This document shows, one piece after another, positions 25,296 through 37,263 of a DNA stretch of 64,000 bases (position 1 is the first letter of the stretch; every line of letters begins with the position of its first letter). Made by a program: the position numbers and the translations under genes. The notes under the pieces are model-generated. The model was not told the origin of the DNA, searched no databases, and saw nothing but the letters and a program-made list of their open reading frames with translations. The stretch spans positions 294,708,590-294,772,589 of the forward strand of contig NC_089492.1 of the NCBI RefSeq assembly GCF_036850765.1, written 5' to 3'. Origin of the DNA: Saccopteryx bilineata. Taxonomy: Eukaryota > Chordata > Mammalia > Chiroptera > Emballonuridae.

Positions 25296-25618
25296 GCCAC
25301 CAAGCTGTCTACCTCAGTTGATGGCACTTCTGTAGTCCTCTACCTGCTAAAGCAGAAACTCCTGGGGTCATCCATGACTTTTCCCTTTCTCATTCACCCT
25401 TGACAGCAGAAAATCCAGTCACCCTACTTAAAAGCCTGATACAGAATCCACCAACTTCTCTCATTTCCCCTGCTACCCCTCTAGGCTAGCCATCACCACT
25501 GACACTACAGTACCTCCTTCCTCGTGCCCGCATTCTGTCCTCAATCAGACAGCAGCCAAAGGGAGCCTGTTCAGATCTGCATCAGATCATCTCTCTTGTG
25601 CTCAAAATCTTCCAAGTG
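25296..25618 (+). repeat. L2-like fragment
   Basis: Blocks such as CCTGGGGTCATCCATGACTT, CATCACCACTGACACTACAG and GCATCAGATCATCTCTC follow the L2 order. It continues at about 26628-26800 beyond the hAT insertion. Confidence 0.55.
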
Positions 25619-25625
25619 TCAACAC

Positions 25626-26619
25626 CAGGCATGTCCAACATACGGCCCGCAGGCCGTAATGAGTTTATGCAGCCACAGTTAAATTTTTAATATTCTCCAC
25701 TACTTTAAAATCTCAGCTACTCAGAAGTGGAAGTGTCTTTGATTCTTGGAAATGGAGATATTTAAGAAGATAGTGATACATGGAAAAGAATTCCGCGTGT
25801 GACTAATCTAGGGTTAGCTTCCAATAACTGGTCAAATGGATGCACAATACTGCTTTTTTTTTTTAATTCCATTATAAAGATTTACAACTTTTGTACTCGT
25901 CTGTACTTGATATGAACTGTTTAACATTTAGCGGCGATGTAAAACCCACATTCTTTTAGGCAGAGTTTGCCAGTGCCATACAAGGTCAAACAATTCGTTA
26001 TTTTTGTGGTCAAGTGTGCTGAATCAAGTGGCACTGTAGCATAGACAGTAGCTGCAGTTGATAAGTGAAAACGTGTCCAGGCTGTTTGTAAAATGAAATA
26101 ATTGTTTTATTTGCGATATAACCCCTTCAAGCTCATTCTATTAATTAAATATTGTTTAGATTGATTGCGATACAGTTTAGATACTTATATGGTATGTAAT
26201 TATATTTTTATTAAACTAATATTGTCTATTAAAATTTTTTTCACTCACATTTATTCATAAACAAATTACATAATAAAATTTTGTTTACTTAAAATAATTG
26301 TTTTTGTATTTAACATTTTTTAATTTAAAAATTTTTTTTTATTTGTTCATTTTAGAGAGGAGAGGGGGAGAGAGAGAGAGAGAGAGAGGAGAGACAGAGA
26401 GAGAGAAGGGGGGAGGAGCTGGAAGCATCAACTCCCATATGTGCCTTGACCAGGCAAGCCCAGGGTTTTGAACCGGCAACCTCAGCATTTCCAGGTCAAT
26501 GCTTTATCCACTGCGCCACTACAGGTCAGGCCACATTTTTTAATTTTAATATTTTGTCTGGCCCATGAAAAATTTTCTTCCCAATGTGGCCCAGGAGCAA
26601 AAAATGTTGGCAACACCTG
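25626..26619. mobile_element. hAT-type element, about 800 bp, with F3 SINE inside
   Basis: Ends CAGGCATGTCCAACATACGG and TGTTGGCAACACCTG; TSD GTCAACAC / GTCAATAC (25618, 26620). The middle is AT-rich without an open frame. It inserted in the L2-like sequence. Confidence 0.78.
26329..26532 (-). repeat. F3 SINE
   Basis: TSD ACATTTTTTAATTT on both sides (about 26313, 26532); tail (AG)n at 26368-26388. Confidence 0.9.
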
Positions 26620-26989
26620 GTCAATACCCTCAGTATAGAGGCCCAGTGGCTTGGCCTGTCCTCCCTGCCTGACTCCTAGCCTAGTTCCAACCAATTTAGC
26701 AAAGACCTGTGGTTCTCTGAGGATTCCCAACTCAGTCTTACCTCCAAGCATTTGCTGTTCTTAGGTCTAATACATCCTCCCAGTCCTCTTCCTATTGGCT
26801 GCCAAAATTAGGAACTACTCCATATGAACTCCTGGCCTAGATTCATAATGCTAAGTGTTGTAGTAATATAATGTTATAGTAATTAAATATATAGAAATAT
26901 AAAAAATATGGAAGATATATAAAAGTAATGAAGATATAATATTAAAATTAATTAAGAAAATCAAATAAAGTTATGCCATGTGGATGGGA

Positions 26990-27500
26990 ATTAATATAGT
27001 GTGCACAGATGTGATAAACAGACTTTGACTTTCGAGCAGGGCCCAGTTAGTGTGTGTGAAGTTATAAATAGATAAGAAGTGGCTTGATGTCATAACTCTG
27101 TAAGTTAACATAAACATGAAGCTTCCCTAGGAACATCTTAAAAGGGCTTGATGTGACATTTCAGTAGATTAACATAAAAAGGGCTCCCTGTGAGGAACTC
27201 CCAAAAAGGTGGTTTGAGATGATAATCCTGTAGGTTGACACCTGTTAGAAGGCGCTGGCCAGGAAAGGTTAGTAAAGCTGAGGGGCTCCCCTGCTGCAGT
27301 AGCCACCCAGACTCCAACGTGAACATGGACTGTCTCCTCCCCACTCTGACCAAAGACAGCCGAGAAGAGCACGCCGACGCGGCCACCTTAAGCTGTACCC
27401 AGGCACGCCATAGGATTTGTGATTAATAAACTGCCTGTGTGATTCTAGCAAATAACTTGTGTGTCAACTGTGTTTTACCTCTGGTGGCAGTTAGTGTTGG
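26990..27500 (+). repeat. LTR-like segment
   Basis: Carries AATAAA (27425) followed by a T/G-rich stretch ending TGGCAGTTAGTGTTGGCA, and a GC-richer part before it, like U3-R-U5. No internal retroviral sequence is attached, so it would be a solo LTR. Confidence 0.4.
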
Positions 27501-27769
27501 CACTCATAAGTAAAATCCTCATAGCTGCCTCAAGAGTTGAAGAGACTGCCAACCCTGCTGATAAGCAGCAGGAGTGTCCCACTGCACGGGGAAGTCGAAT
27601 CAGGGATGCCTGATCTACGTACAGCTTGGGCTCTACTGGGACACTAGGCTAGAGATGACCCACCTTCAGGGCCCCCAGATTTAAGGGCAGAGAGAGGAAC
27701 AAGTGAAGACTTCCAGAATATCACTGTCTCATCAGAAAATCTGGTCGGCCCTAATGTATAAAAACATCT

Positions 27770-28112
27770 ACAAAACTCATACACGTCTCCAACCTCCACT
27801 GCCACCACTATGGTTCTCCCACCACCAACACCTCCTTGGACTGTTACAGTAGACTCCATCCTGGTCTCCCTGCCTCCTTCCCCCCAATCTTTCCAATCTG
27901 CCGCCAGAGGGAGCGTGTTGACACCCAAATCAGACCACCTCCCTCCTCTGTTCCAAACTTCCCATAGCTCCCACTCCCATCTGAAAAGTGGCCTTGTTCT
28001 TCAGGCTGCCTCTCCTGGCCTGAGCCCTGCCCGCCAGCCCTCTGTGCTCACCAGACAGAACACAGAGACCGGAGGCTCCCAGAACTCTCCTGACTCACTC
28101 CCATCTCCAGGT
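27770..28112 (+). repeat. L2-like fragment
   Basis: CTCCAACCTCCACTGCCACC, CATCCTGGTCTCCCTGCCTC and CAAATCAGACCACCTCCCTC appear in L2 order. Confidence 0.6.
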
Positions 28113-28672
28113 TTTTTTTGTTTTGTTTTGTTTTCTGTATTTTTCTGAAGCCGGAAACGGGGAGAGATAGACAGACTCCCACATGCGCCCTACCGGGATC
28201 CACCCGGCATGCCCACCAGGGGGCGATGCTCTGCCCCTCCGGGGCGTCGCTCTGTTGCGACCAGAGCCACTCTAGCGCCTGGGGCAGAGTCGGAGGAGCC
28301 ATTCCCAGCGCCCAGGCCATCTTTGCTCCAATGAAGCCTCGGCTGCAGGAGGGGAAGAGAGAGACAGAGAGGAAGGAGAGGGGGAGGAGTGGAGAAGCAG
28401 ATGGGCGCTTCCCTTGTGTGCCCTGGCCGGGAATCGAACCTGGGACTTCTGCACGCCAGGCTGACACTCTACCACTGAGCCAACCGGCCAGGGCCCAGGT
28501 ACTTTTTTTTTTTGGTATGTTTTATTTTATTCATTTTTAGAGAGTAAAGAGAGAGGAGAGAGACAGAGAGAGAGAGAGAAGGGGGAGGAGCTGGAAGCAT
28601 CGACTCCCATATGTGCTTGACCAGGCAAGCCCAAGGTTTTGAACTGGCGACCTCAGCATTTCCAGGTCAATC
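28113..28672 (-). repeat. F1 SINE next to truncated F3 SINE
   Basis: F1 at 28113-28495; F3 at 28503-28672, which lacks its first 30-40 bp (head stops at CATTTCCAGGTCAA). Confidence 0.85.
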
Positions 28673-28829
28673 TCCAGGTATTTTGACCAGCTGGCTTCCT
28701 TACATTGGAAACCCAGGCACACCCCACGCCTTAGACATTGAAGATGGTAACCTTGTCTTATTATCCGACGTGAGCGACCACCCTCCATGGCCTTTAGACT
28801 TTAAGAGGAGGGAGCGATGGTGGGGGAGG

Positions 28830-28862
28830 GAGGGTGTGTGTGTGTGTGTATGTGTGTGTGTG
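28830..28862. repeat. (GT)n microsatellite
   Basis: GT units with a single TA interruption. Confidence 0.85.
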
Positions 28863-28885
28863 ATGAAGTTCTAGAACATACTAAA

Positions 28886-29143
28886 CCTGCCTCACCAGGC
28901 GGATAGAACGTCGGACTAGGACGTAGAGGACCCAAGTTCGAACCCCGAGGTCGCAGACTGGAAAACAAGGGGTTACTCGGTCTGCTGTAACCCCCTGGTC
29001 AAGGCACATATGAGAAAGCACTCAATGAACAACTAAGGTGCCACAATGAAGAATTTATGCTTCTCATCTCTCTCCCTTCCTGTCCGTCTGTCCCTATCTG
29101 TCCCTCGATGTCTCTATCACAAGTAAGTAAATAAATAAATAAA
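28886..29143 (+). repeat. F2 SINE, head shortened
   Basis: TSD AGAACATACTAAACC / AGAACACACCAAACC. It ends 65 bp from the unit A exon 1 donor. Confidence 0.85.
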
Positions 29144-29179
29144 TAAAGAACACACCAAACCCGACATCTGATTCTCTGA

Positions 29180-29650
29180 AGGCTTGGGAACCCCCCGCCC
29201 CACTTACCCCAGCCTGGTCCATCAGCGCCACGGCCGCCATGAGATCTCGAGAACAGACCCGGGGCTCAGCCGAAACCCAACACCTTCCCTGGGCGCAAAA
29301 CGCTCCCAAGGCTCAGGAGGCCGCCTCCGGGAGCCGACGAGGACAGGGCGCGGGCGCTAGGGGGACTCCGGAGACCCCACTCTGAATTCAGAACCACTAC
29401 AGCCAAAGTGGACTTTCTGACAGTCCTGGCGCGCTATAATGACATCATGACAGAGGCGCCGGAAGTTCACCTCGGCCTGACTGGCAGCAGGACACGCCCA
29501 TTTCATCTGATGGCCATGACGCCATCCCATGACCTTAGGGCGAGCACGAAATTCTGGGTAATGTTGTTTTTAAGCGGCATCCAATAGGGCCGCGGGCTTT
29601 TGGAGATTTTGAGGACGCCTGCGCGAAGGCAGGAATAAGAGAAAGGGAAA
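29180..29650 (-). promoter_or_regulatory. Unit A promoter patch
   Basis: This is GC/CpG-rich sequence around and upstream of the unit A start, lacking SINEs although both sides are full of them. About 310-330 bp upstream of the ATG it holds a CTGGGTAATGTTGT block (29554-29567; minus strand ACAACATTACCCAG), close to the ZNF143/THAP11 site, and a CCAAT pentamer on the plus strand near 29582. No TATA box is seen. The transcription start is not defined by sequence alone. Confidence 0.6.
29208..29240 (-). CDS. Unit A, first coding exon (start MAAVALMDQAG)
   Basis: This is an 11-codon exon starting ATGGCGGCC at 29240 and ending at donor GGG|GTAAGTG. The MAA...D.A.. start is the standard opening of this KZFP subfamily, and the phase-0 end fits the 22204 exon. 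Position -3 is C and +4 is G, so the start context is only moderate. The assignment to unit A rests on order, strand and phase: it is the nearest suitable upstream exon, 7 kb away, and it lies in a CpG-rich patch. Confidence 0.85.
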
Positions 29651-29817
29651 AGAGCGACCTGGAGAGCCAAAGCTCGTTATTAAAGGAGACGCTCACATAT
29701 TTCCGTGCTGACCTGGGACAGTGCCCTATTTTCCGGGATCTCCCTATTAGTGATCCCTCCTTTAATCCTGGAAGAGCTGCTTTGGTTTACTTTCTCATCT
29801 TTGGGGACTGACATTTA

Positions 29818-30214
29818 ATTTTTATTTATTTATTTATTTTTATTTTCTTTTTTTGTGTGTGTTTTTGAATTGAGATGCGGAAAGCAGAGAAACAGACTCC
29901 CGCACGCGCCCAACCGGTTTCCATCCAGCATGCCCACGAGGGAGCGATGCTCTGCCCATCTGGGCCGTTTCTCAGCTGCAACTGGAGCCTTTCTAGCGCC
30001 TGAGGTGGAGGCCATGGAGCCGTCCTCAGGGCTCGGGCCAAGTTGGCTCCAGTGGAGCCTTGGCTACGGGAGGGGAAGAGAGAGATAGAGAGAAAGGAGA
30101 GGGGAAGGGGTGGAAACGCAGATGGGCGCTTCTACTGTGTGTCCTGGCCGGGAATCGAACCCGAGACCTCCACACGCAGGGCCGACACTCTACTTCTGAG
30201 CTAGCCGGCCAGGA
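29818..30214 (-). repeat. F1 SINE
   Basis: TSD GGGGACTGACATTTA / GGGGACTGACATTGA (29803, 30219). Confidence 0.9.
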
Positions 30215-30219
30215 CTATG

Positions 30220-31330
30220 GGGACTGACATTGAATTCGAACATTGAATACACCTTGCTTGTGGGGCCTTTGTGTGGCAGTAAAATGAAATATGCCTCGAA
30301 TCCGTTGATTCCATGCTTTGGTAGCGTCAGCATCATTTGTGGACTCAGAGCGCATCTCTTCCGTAACCTCTGTGACCAGCCCCTTAGGTAGGTAGAACAC
30401 CACGGTCCACAGGTCCTGGCCTCAGAGCAGCCCCGCACACACACATACACACACTGGACTTGTTACAGCACAGAGTTCATCCACTAGCAGAGCCAAACAG
30501 TGAACACCAAAATTTGCAGTGGAGAAATAATGTTTGACTAATGAACGGCGCCACCCAGGGGTGCAGAAACTAATGCTCAAAAAGCCTCAACTCCCAGATT
30601 GCTTGTAGGTTACAAGATTCTATAGGTCAAAATCTCAAGACACACCGGGGGAGGGGGGGGGGAGGTTCCCGGTTGTGCTGGGAGCCAATAGTTCAGAGAT
30701 GAGTTATTTTTTTAGGTCCTGAGGCTGTTTCTGAGGTCTGCTCTAGCATCCTTCTGTCCCGTCTCATGGGCAAATGGTGTGTGTGGGGGGGGGGGGGCGG
30801 TATCTTTCCACTTTACAGTTCAGGAAATGAAACATAACATAACAACAGTTCAAGATGTTATCTTTTACCTGCCAGGAATACAGATCCTGTGACCATTGTC
30901 AGGGTCCTCTTGGCCCACCGCTGCCTGCCTGGCACAACTCCTACAACCTGGACGGGCGGATCATCAGTTGACCAGATGGCCCACCTGCTAAAGTAGCAGC
31001 AATTGATAGATCAAGTTTCCTTTCAGAGTTAGGACCAGTTGCTTCTATGCAGGGACAACTGGCTCCCCTAAAGTTGTAAGCACTGAGAAACTGTTAATGA
31101 GAATTTGCCAAAGAGCAGGCTTAAGGGCTCTCATTAACTGCAGATTGCTGCGCAATTTGCGCAGAGCTGGGGCGGGGGGGAGGTGTACAGCTTGGGGAGG
31201 GCTTGCGTTAATAGAGGGGTTGGGACTCAGAGATAGAGAACCAAAACGGATTGATTGGCTGCTTACCCGACGGGGTGAGGCTAGCAAAGGCAGGCTGTCT
31301 TGATTGGGGGCCTTAAGAATAAAGTATAAC
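30220..31330. other. Stretch without recognised gene
   Basis: Contains G-runs at 30646-30662 and 30784-30798 and a small AT-rich part. I see no exon, SINE or clear LINE here; LTR-derived sequence is possible near 31060-31330 (AATAAA at 31318). Confidence 0.4.
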
Positions 31331-31510
31331 ATGTCTGACTTGTGGTGACGCATTGGATAAAGCATTGACGAGGAATGCTGAGGTTACCAGTTGAAAACCT
31401 CAGGCTTGCCTGGTCAAGGCACATAGAAGCAACTACTATGAGTTGATGCTTCTTGTTTCCCACCCCCCGCCTACTTTCTCTCTCCCATATCGAAAATCAA
31501 AAAATAAAAT
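31331..31510 (+). repeat. F3 SINE
   Basis: Head CTTGTGGTGACGCATTGGAT, diverged B-box. Confidence 0.8.
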
Positions 31511-31857
31511 TGTAAGGTCCGGTGGATAATAGGGAAAGGTCAGGCTGGGAACCCAGACCTAGGAATTTTGGCTAGGACCGCCCACAACCAAGTGCACCAA
31601 AAGAAACTTCCCAGGAGCCCTCTGGAAAAGAGCAACACCTCTGTCAGCCAGTGAGATTTCAGTACGTCATATTAACTCGACCACCCTAGGGACCCTTTAA
31701 ATATCTCCCACGAGGGTCACCACTTGCGACTTCCTTGGCCTCCATATTTCCTCAGGGCCAGGAAACCTCGTCTGGCAGGATGTGCGCTCTGTACTGAATA
31801 AAGCCTTTATTATTCCACTTTGGCCCCTTCTTTCTCAGTGGGGAAAAATACCTTACA
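31511..31857 (+). mobile_element. Solo LTR, about 347 bp
   Basis: It begins TGTAAGG and ends CCTTACA. Inside are a TATA-like TTTAAATA (about 31697), AATAAAG (about 31797) and a T/C-rich U5. No gag, pol or env sequence adjoins. It is bounded directly by F3 SINEs, and short A-rich flanks prevent a clear TSD call. Confidence 0.7.
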
Positions 31858-31869
31858 AAAAATCATTAA

Positions 31870-32076
31870 AGCCTGACCTGTGGTGGCGCAATGGGATAAA
31901 GCGTCGACCTGTTAGTGCTGAGGTCGCCGGTTCGAAACCCTGGGCTTGCCTGGTCAAAGAACTTGGGAGTTGATGCTTCCAGCTCCTCCCCCCCCCCCTT
32001 CTCTCTCTGTCTCTCTTCTTTCTGTCTCTCCCTCTCCTCTCTAAAATGAATAAATGAATTTTAAAAAAAGATTTTA
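31870..32076 (+). repeat. F3 SINE
   Basis: TSD AAAAATCATTAAA at 31857 and 32077. Confidence 0.9.
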
Positions 32077-32327
32077 AAAATCATTAAAAAAAAAGTGTAA
32101 CATCATTGCCTGCCATTGGCTGTTGGGGACCTGTAAAGTATTGTAGTAGTTGTTTCTGAGGGCTTGTCATGGATAAGGCAGGGCTTACTTCCAAACAAGG
32201 TGGCTGGGTGAGGCTGGGAAGAGAGGTTTCCTTTCCCTGTTGTGACTGCTGGGAGCATGGGCCTTCGTGTTTATTTGCTGTCTGGCACTCACCTCTGAAC
32301 TCGAGGGTTCTTCTGTTGCATATAAAA

Positions 32328-32640
32328 AAGCCCTGACCGGTTGTCTCAGTGGTAGAGCGTTGGCCCAGCCTGTGAAAGTCTTGGGTTCAATTTCCACCCA
32401 GGGCACACAGAAGCATCCATCTGCTTCTTCCCCCTTCCCCCTCTCCTTTCTCTTCCCCTCCCACAGCCAAGGTTAAATTGGAGCCTTCACCTCAGGCGCT
32501 AAAAATAGCTGTTTTGAGCATGGTTCCAGATGGGTGGAACATTGTCCCCAGAAGGGGACTGCTAGGTGATTCACATCTCGGGCGCATGCAGCAGCCTATC
32601 ACCCCTCCTCTCACATGGAAAAGGGAAAAAAATTTTTTTA
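32328..32640 (+). repeat. F1-variant SINE
   Basis: Body shortened; ends ACATGGAAAAGGGAAAAAA. Confidence 0.8.
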
Positions 32641-33095
32641 ATTGGACAACATATAATGATGGGACATCAAGTGAATGCATGGGATGAATAACCTGGCTAT
32701 TGTCTATTCTGGAAATGAATAGGCCCAGAAAGATATGAGACTCTTTGAACAGATGTAAAACTATATGTTACGAACAAAGTCTGGTAACTGACCATCAGTT
32801 AAAATAGAAAACTATTTGGTAAGTATGAGAAAACATTTTGTGGTCAGAATATACACCTTATGCTTGTGATATTCAGCTTCCATGAATGTTGGTGCGGTTG
32901 TAAATTATGAGAAACTCCATTTTCTAACAAGTATTAGTTATATAAGGGAATTATGTTTGCACTGACCCTGTCTTATCATTTATGTTTTTACTTCTCTCTG
33001 GAGAACATTTGTTGCAGAGTGCCTGAGTTATTTTATGGAAGCCAGCACACAACCATATTTAAGCACAGGACCATTCTGTGTGTGTGTGTATGTGT
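32641..33095. other. AT-rich stretch, nothing recognised
   Basis: No gene; may be old LINE sequence. It includes a short (GT)n/(TA)n tract at 33077-33105. Confidence 0.4.
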
Positions 33096-33099
33096 ATAT

Positions 33100-33478
33100 A
33101 TACATATTTTTTAAAATTAATTTTAGCAAGATAGGAAGGGAGGAAGAGAGGGGGAAGGGGAGGCGCAGGAGGGGAGAGAGAAGAGATGGAGAAAGAAAAG
33201 GAGGGAAAAAGGAACACTAATGTGTTCCTGTATGTGCCCTGACTAGGGATTGAACCTGCAACCTCTGCACTTTGGGACGATGCTAAAAACCAACAGAGCT
33301 ATCCAGCCAGAAACCATCAGTCTATATTTTATTTTTTTCATTTACTTATTGATTTTATAGAGTGGAAAGGAGAGAAAGACAGCAATATCGATCTTTTCCT
33401 GTATATGCCTTGACATGGATTGAACTCACAACCTTTGCATATAGGGACGATGCTCTAGCCAACTGAGTATCCCGTCAG
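33100..33478 (-). repeat. Two F4 SINEs in tandem
   Basis: Heads in reverse at CTGACTAGGGATTGAACC (33240) and GACATGGATTGAACTCAC (33412). The second is flanked by ACCATCAGTCTATATTTTAT / ACCATTAGTCTGTATTTTAA. Confidence 0.75.
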
Positions 33479-33529
33479 AACCATTAGTCTGTATTTTAAA
33501 TAAATGCATCAATTAAGAAAAGATAAAAA

Positions 33530-34103
33530 TAAAAAATGAGCAGAAAAACTAAATACGTACACATTTTTTCCAAAGAAGATATCCAAACAGCCAACAGGTA
33601 CATGAAAAGGGAAATGCCAATCAAAACCACAATGAGGTATCATCTCACAACTGTGAGAATGGCGATCATCAAGAAGATAAGAGAGCCCTGGCCAGTTGGC
33701 TCAGCGGTAGAGCATCGACCTGGCGTGCAGGGGACCCGGGTTCGATTCCCAGCCAGGGCACATAGGAGAAGTGCCCATTTGCTTCTCCACGCCCCCCCTC
33801 CTTCCTCTCTGTCTCTCTCTTCCCCTCCCGCAGCCAAGGCTCCATTGGAGCAAAGATGGCCCGGGCGCTGGGGATGGCTCCTTGGCCTCTGCCCAGGCGC
33901 TAGAGTGGCTCTGGTGGCGGCAGAGTGACGCCTCGGAGGGGCAGAGCATCGCCCCCTGGTGGGCAGAGCGTTGCCCCTGGTGGGCGTGCTGGGTGGATCC
34001 CGGTCGGGCGGGTGCATGCGGGAGTCTGACTGTCTCTCCCCGTTTCCAGCTTCAGAAAAATACAAAAAAAAAAAAAGAAAAAATGAAGAAGATAAGAGAT
34101 AAG
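33530..34103 (+). mobile_element. Short L1 piece with F1 SINE inside
   Basis: L1 ORF2-end block (GCCAACAGGTACATGAAAAG, CACAATGAGGTATCATCTCA) at 33555-33686 is cut by an F1 SINE (33687-34080) with TSD AAGAAGATAAGAGA. Confidence 0.85.
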
Positions 34104-34492
34104 TCCCTGGCTGGGTTGCTCAGTGGTAGAGCATCAGCCTGGCATGTGGCTCTGAGACCCAGGTTTGATTCCCAGCCAGGGCAAACAAGAGAGGCGCCCA
34201 TCTGCTTCTCCATTCTTCCTCCTCTCCTTTTTTTCTCTCTCTCTCTCTTCCCCTCCCACAGCCAAGGCTACATTGGAGCAAAGTTGGCCCAGGAGCTGAG
34301 GATGGCTCCATGGACTCTGCCTCAGGCGCTAGAATGGCTCCAGTTACAATGGAGTAACAGCCCAGATGGGCAGAGAATGACCCCCTGGTGGGCATCCCAG
34401 GTGGATCCTGGTCAGGCGCATGTGGGAATCTGTCTCTGTCTCCCTGCTTCTAACTTCAGAAAAATTAAAAAATAAAAATAAAATAAAAAAAG
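34104..34492 (+). repeat. F1 SINE
   Basis: Follows the previous one closely; the head is CTGGCTGGGTTGCTCAGTGG. Confidence 0.88.
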
Positions 34493-34930
34493 GGTGGAAT
34501 GATGGTTACGAAAGGCTGGGTGGGGGTAAAACTGGACTGGTTGTTACGGGCACATATTTGCAAATCGTAGGTAAACAGTTCCTGAAGCGCTAACAAACAG
34601 TAGAGAGGTTACAGACAATAATATTATTATAAACATCAAACTTGGTAAAAGACTAGATTGTATTGTTTTCACCACTAGAAGTGACAAATCTGAGACATGA
34701 CAGAGGTGTTAGCTACCACCACAATGGCAATCACTGTGCAATAGAAACGTAATCAGATCAATACACAGTATACCTTCAACTTAAGCAATATTTTGTCAAT
34801 TATCTCAAAAAATATACATAGTAAATGAAAATGAGGCCTTGAATAGTCTTAAGTGACACAATAAAATGTACCCACCTATTCATAGGTAAGTACTTCAACT
34901 TCTCAGATATAATTTTGGCAACATTCTTTT
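34493..34930. other. Stretch resembling old L1 3' sequence
   Basis: GGTGGAATGATGGTTACGAA and CTTCAACTTAAGCAATATTT are L1-tail-like, but similarity is weak. No gene. Confidence 0.35.
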
Positions 34931-34936
34931 TAGGAT

Positions 34937-34990
34937 TCTATTTTTTTTTTCATTTTTAGAGAGGAGAGGGTGGAGAGGGGGGGAGAGGGG

Positions 34991-35033
<43 letters not shown>

Positions 35034-35332
35034 AAAGAGCAGGAAGCGCCTGACCTGTGGTGGCGCAGTGGATAAAGCGTCGACCTGGAAATGTTGAGGT
35101 CACCGGTTCGAAACCCTGGGTTTGCCTGGTCAGGCACATATGGGAGTTGATGCTTCCAGCTCCTCCCCCCTGTCTCTCCTCTCTAAAATGAATAAATAAA
35201 GAAAAAAAAAAAAAAAGAGCAAGAAGCATCAGCTCCCATATATGCCTTGACCAGGCAAGCCTGGGGCCTCAAACCAGCCACCTCAGCATTCCAGGTTGAC
35301 ACTTTTTCAACTGCGTCACCCCAGGTCAGGTG
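34937..35332 (-). repeat. F3 SINE with an inverted F3 SINE inside
   Basis: Outer copy minus, inner copy plus at 35047-35212; inner TSD AGAGCAGGAAGC / AGAGCAAGAAGC. The outer tail has a long GA tract (34967-35036). Confidence 0.9.
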
Positions 35333-35819
35333 CAGTTGTTTTAAGCACTTCATAAAGTCTTCACGTTTATCAGAAAGACCTCTGTGCCTCAATGACTGAG
35401 GCAGTATTTTTCAACAAAGGTGCTCAATAGATATTGGTAGAGGCACCCTAGCAGGCAGCCTCCTGACACACAATGGGAGTGTGTGTACACCGAGTTAGGT
35501 GATATGGCCTATGCCATTTTACCTCAAACCCTGTTGCTTATACCACCCAACTGCAAAAACAACCAAGAACAAACAGTCATGGTTTGTCAGAGAAATCTGA
35601 AAGAAGCCACAAAAGCTTACTTTTTTGTGGTTCCATCTCCTTTTCTTTCTCCTGTTCCTTCATCTATTTTTTGTTTGTTAAATACTCCTGTGATTGCTTC
35701 TCATTGCTCACTAAGGATACAACTACAGTGCAAATTTTCTGTAAATGCACCATAACCCCCGGCTCTCTCCCCTTCATAAATTCTCAGATGTAGAATAAGG
35801 TCCTACATGGGGTCAATTT

Positions 35820-36078
35820 CCAATAACTCTTTAGACGGCAGTAAGTGATGATTCACCTCAGAAGATTTTCTCCCAGCAATGACACTGGCAGGGTTCCTCT
35901 CTGGTAAAATTTCTCAGATGCCTAGTGGGACATTTCCTCGAGTCAAAAGATTTTTCTCGGGAGTCACATGCAAAAGGTTTTTCCCCAGTAGGAGTTCTCT
36001 GAATTTGACTGAGGTAACTTTATTTGTAAAAGGCTTTCCCACGCACAGGGCTTCTCTGCAGTGTGAGTACTAGGAGGC
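35820..36078 (-). pseudogene. Unit C, remnant of zinc-finger array
   Basis: On the minus strand several finger pieces are recognisable in shifting frames: an AEKPC start, a GKAF piece, TPTGEKPFACDS and a CQCHCWEKIF piece. Only about three finger equivalents remain and none has a full CCHH set. An F1 SINE at 36107-36488 separates this from the N-terminal part. Loss of most of the array suggests deletion as well as point decay. Confidence 0.65.
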
Positions 36079-36106
36079 TGGGGGAGAGACAAACAAAAGT
36101 GGAAGG

Positions 36107-36488
36107 TGGCCCTGGCTGGTTGGCTCAGCGGTAGAGCATCGCCCTGACGTGCACAAGTCCCGGGTTTGATTACTGGCTAGGGCACACAGGAGAAGTGCCC
36201 ATCTGTTTCTCCACCACCCCCCCCTTTCCTTTCTCTCTCTCTCTTCTCCTCCAGCAATCCAGGCTCCACTGGAGCAAAGGCAGCCCAGGCGCTGAGGACA
36301 GCTCCACGGCCTCCACTTCAGGTGTTAAGAAGAGCTCACTTGCTGATTAATGGAGCAACGCCCCAGATGGGCAGAGCATCACCCCCTGGTGGGCATGCTG
36401 AGTGGATCCAGATCAGGCGCATGCGGGAATCTGTCTCTCTGCCTCCCTGCTTCTCACTTCAGAAAAACACAAACGGAACAAACAAACA
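36107..36488 (+). repeat. F1 SINE within unit C finger exon
   Basis: Separates linker from finger remnants. Tail AAACAAACAAAG at 36478-36490. Confidence 0.9.
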
Positions 36489-36489
36489 A

Positions 36490-36879
36490 AGACTACCCCA
36501 CACTGTGCTGCTGTGTGACTCTTCCCACCACGAGGGGCCCGGTGTTGGACAAGCCCAGAGCTGGTCAGTTCTTCCAACCCTCCCTGCAAGCGAAGGTCTT
36601 CTCCAACACAGGTGATCCACAGCTCTTCACAAAGACTGGCCCGTGCCCTTATGAAGAATTTCTCTCTACACAACTCCTTCCACCTCTGATCAAGGTTTAC
36701 ACTGAACCAGTCTCTCTTATGTGACTCCCACGTAGCGCAGCACAGTAGGTTCCCGATGGTGTTCCCTTTGGTTCAGCCAGGACCATGCACATCACGGGAG
36801 TGAGTGCTCATTGGTGATATTCTTAGAGAAACACCCTCCTCAGAACAGGTAGCCTCATCCTCCATTCCATGCCAGCAAC
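36490..36879 (-). pseudogene. Unit C, N-terminal part of decayed finger exon
   Basis: The acceptor CCTCCAG (36880 upward) is followed by GT TGC TGG CAT, giving GCWHGMEDEATCSEEGVS, the family opening of the last exon, in the right phase. Further on, the FVKS segment and the CRE..ELV region align with unit A positions 19190-19300. Stops and frame changes follow (reading ends in frame after HSRDVHGPG). Confidence 0.75.
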
Positions 36880-37263
36880 CTGGAGGAAGATAAATGCTAG
36901 TGGAGTAGATTTCTGACAGGGGAAAAGTGGCATCCCATAACAAATGTGGTCTGACACAAGCAGGGATTAGCCCACAGAGCTGTGGGAAGAACACAGGTGT
37001 TAGAATCAGGACGTTAGAGGAAAGCCTGCAGGCCTCAAAGGTCACAGAACAGAAGAGACGTCACAGGGGAAAGGCAGTCTCCAAACCAGTTTTGGTTCCT
37101 TGTGACATGTGAGTGCTGTGACAAAGAGTCTGTCCTGAGACAGAAAAATCTGGCTGGAACAGAACACATAGTCTTCAAGAAATACTTAAGGACATGTATA
37201 CAAACAGACAGCAGTGAAAGCCAATGCTGTAGAGCAGTGATCTTCAACCTTTTTACACTTAGG

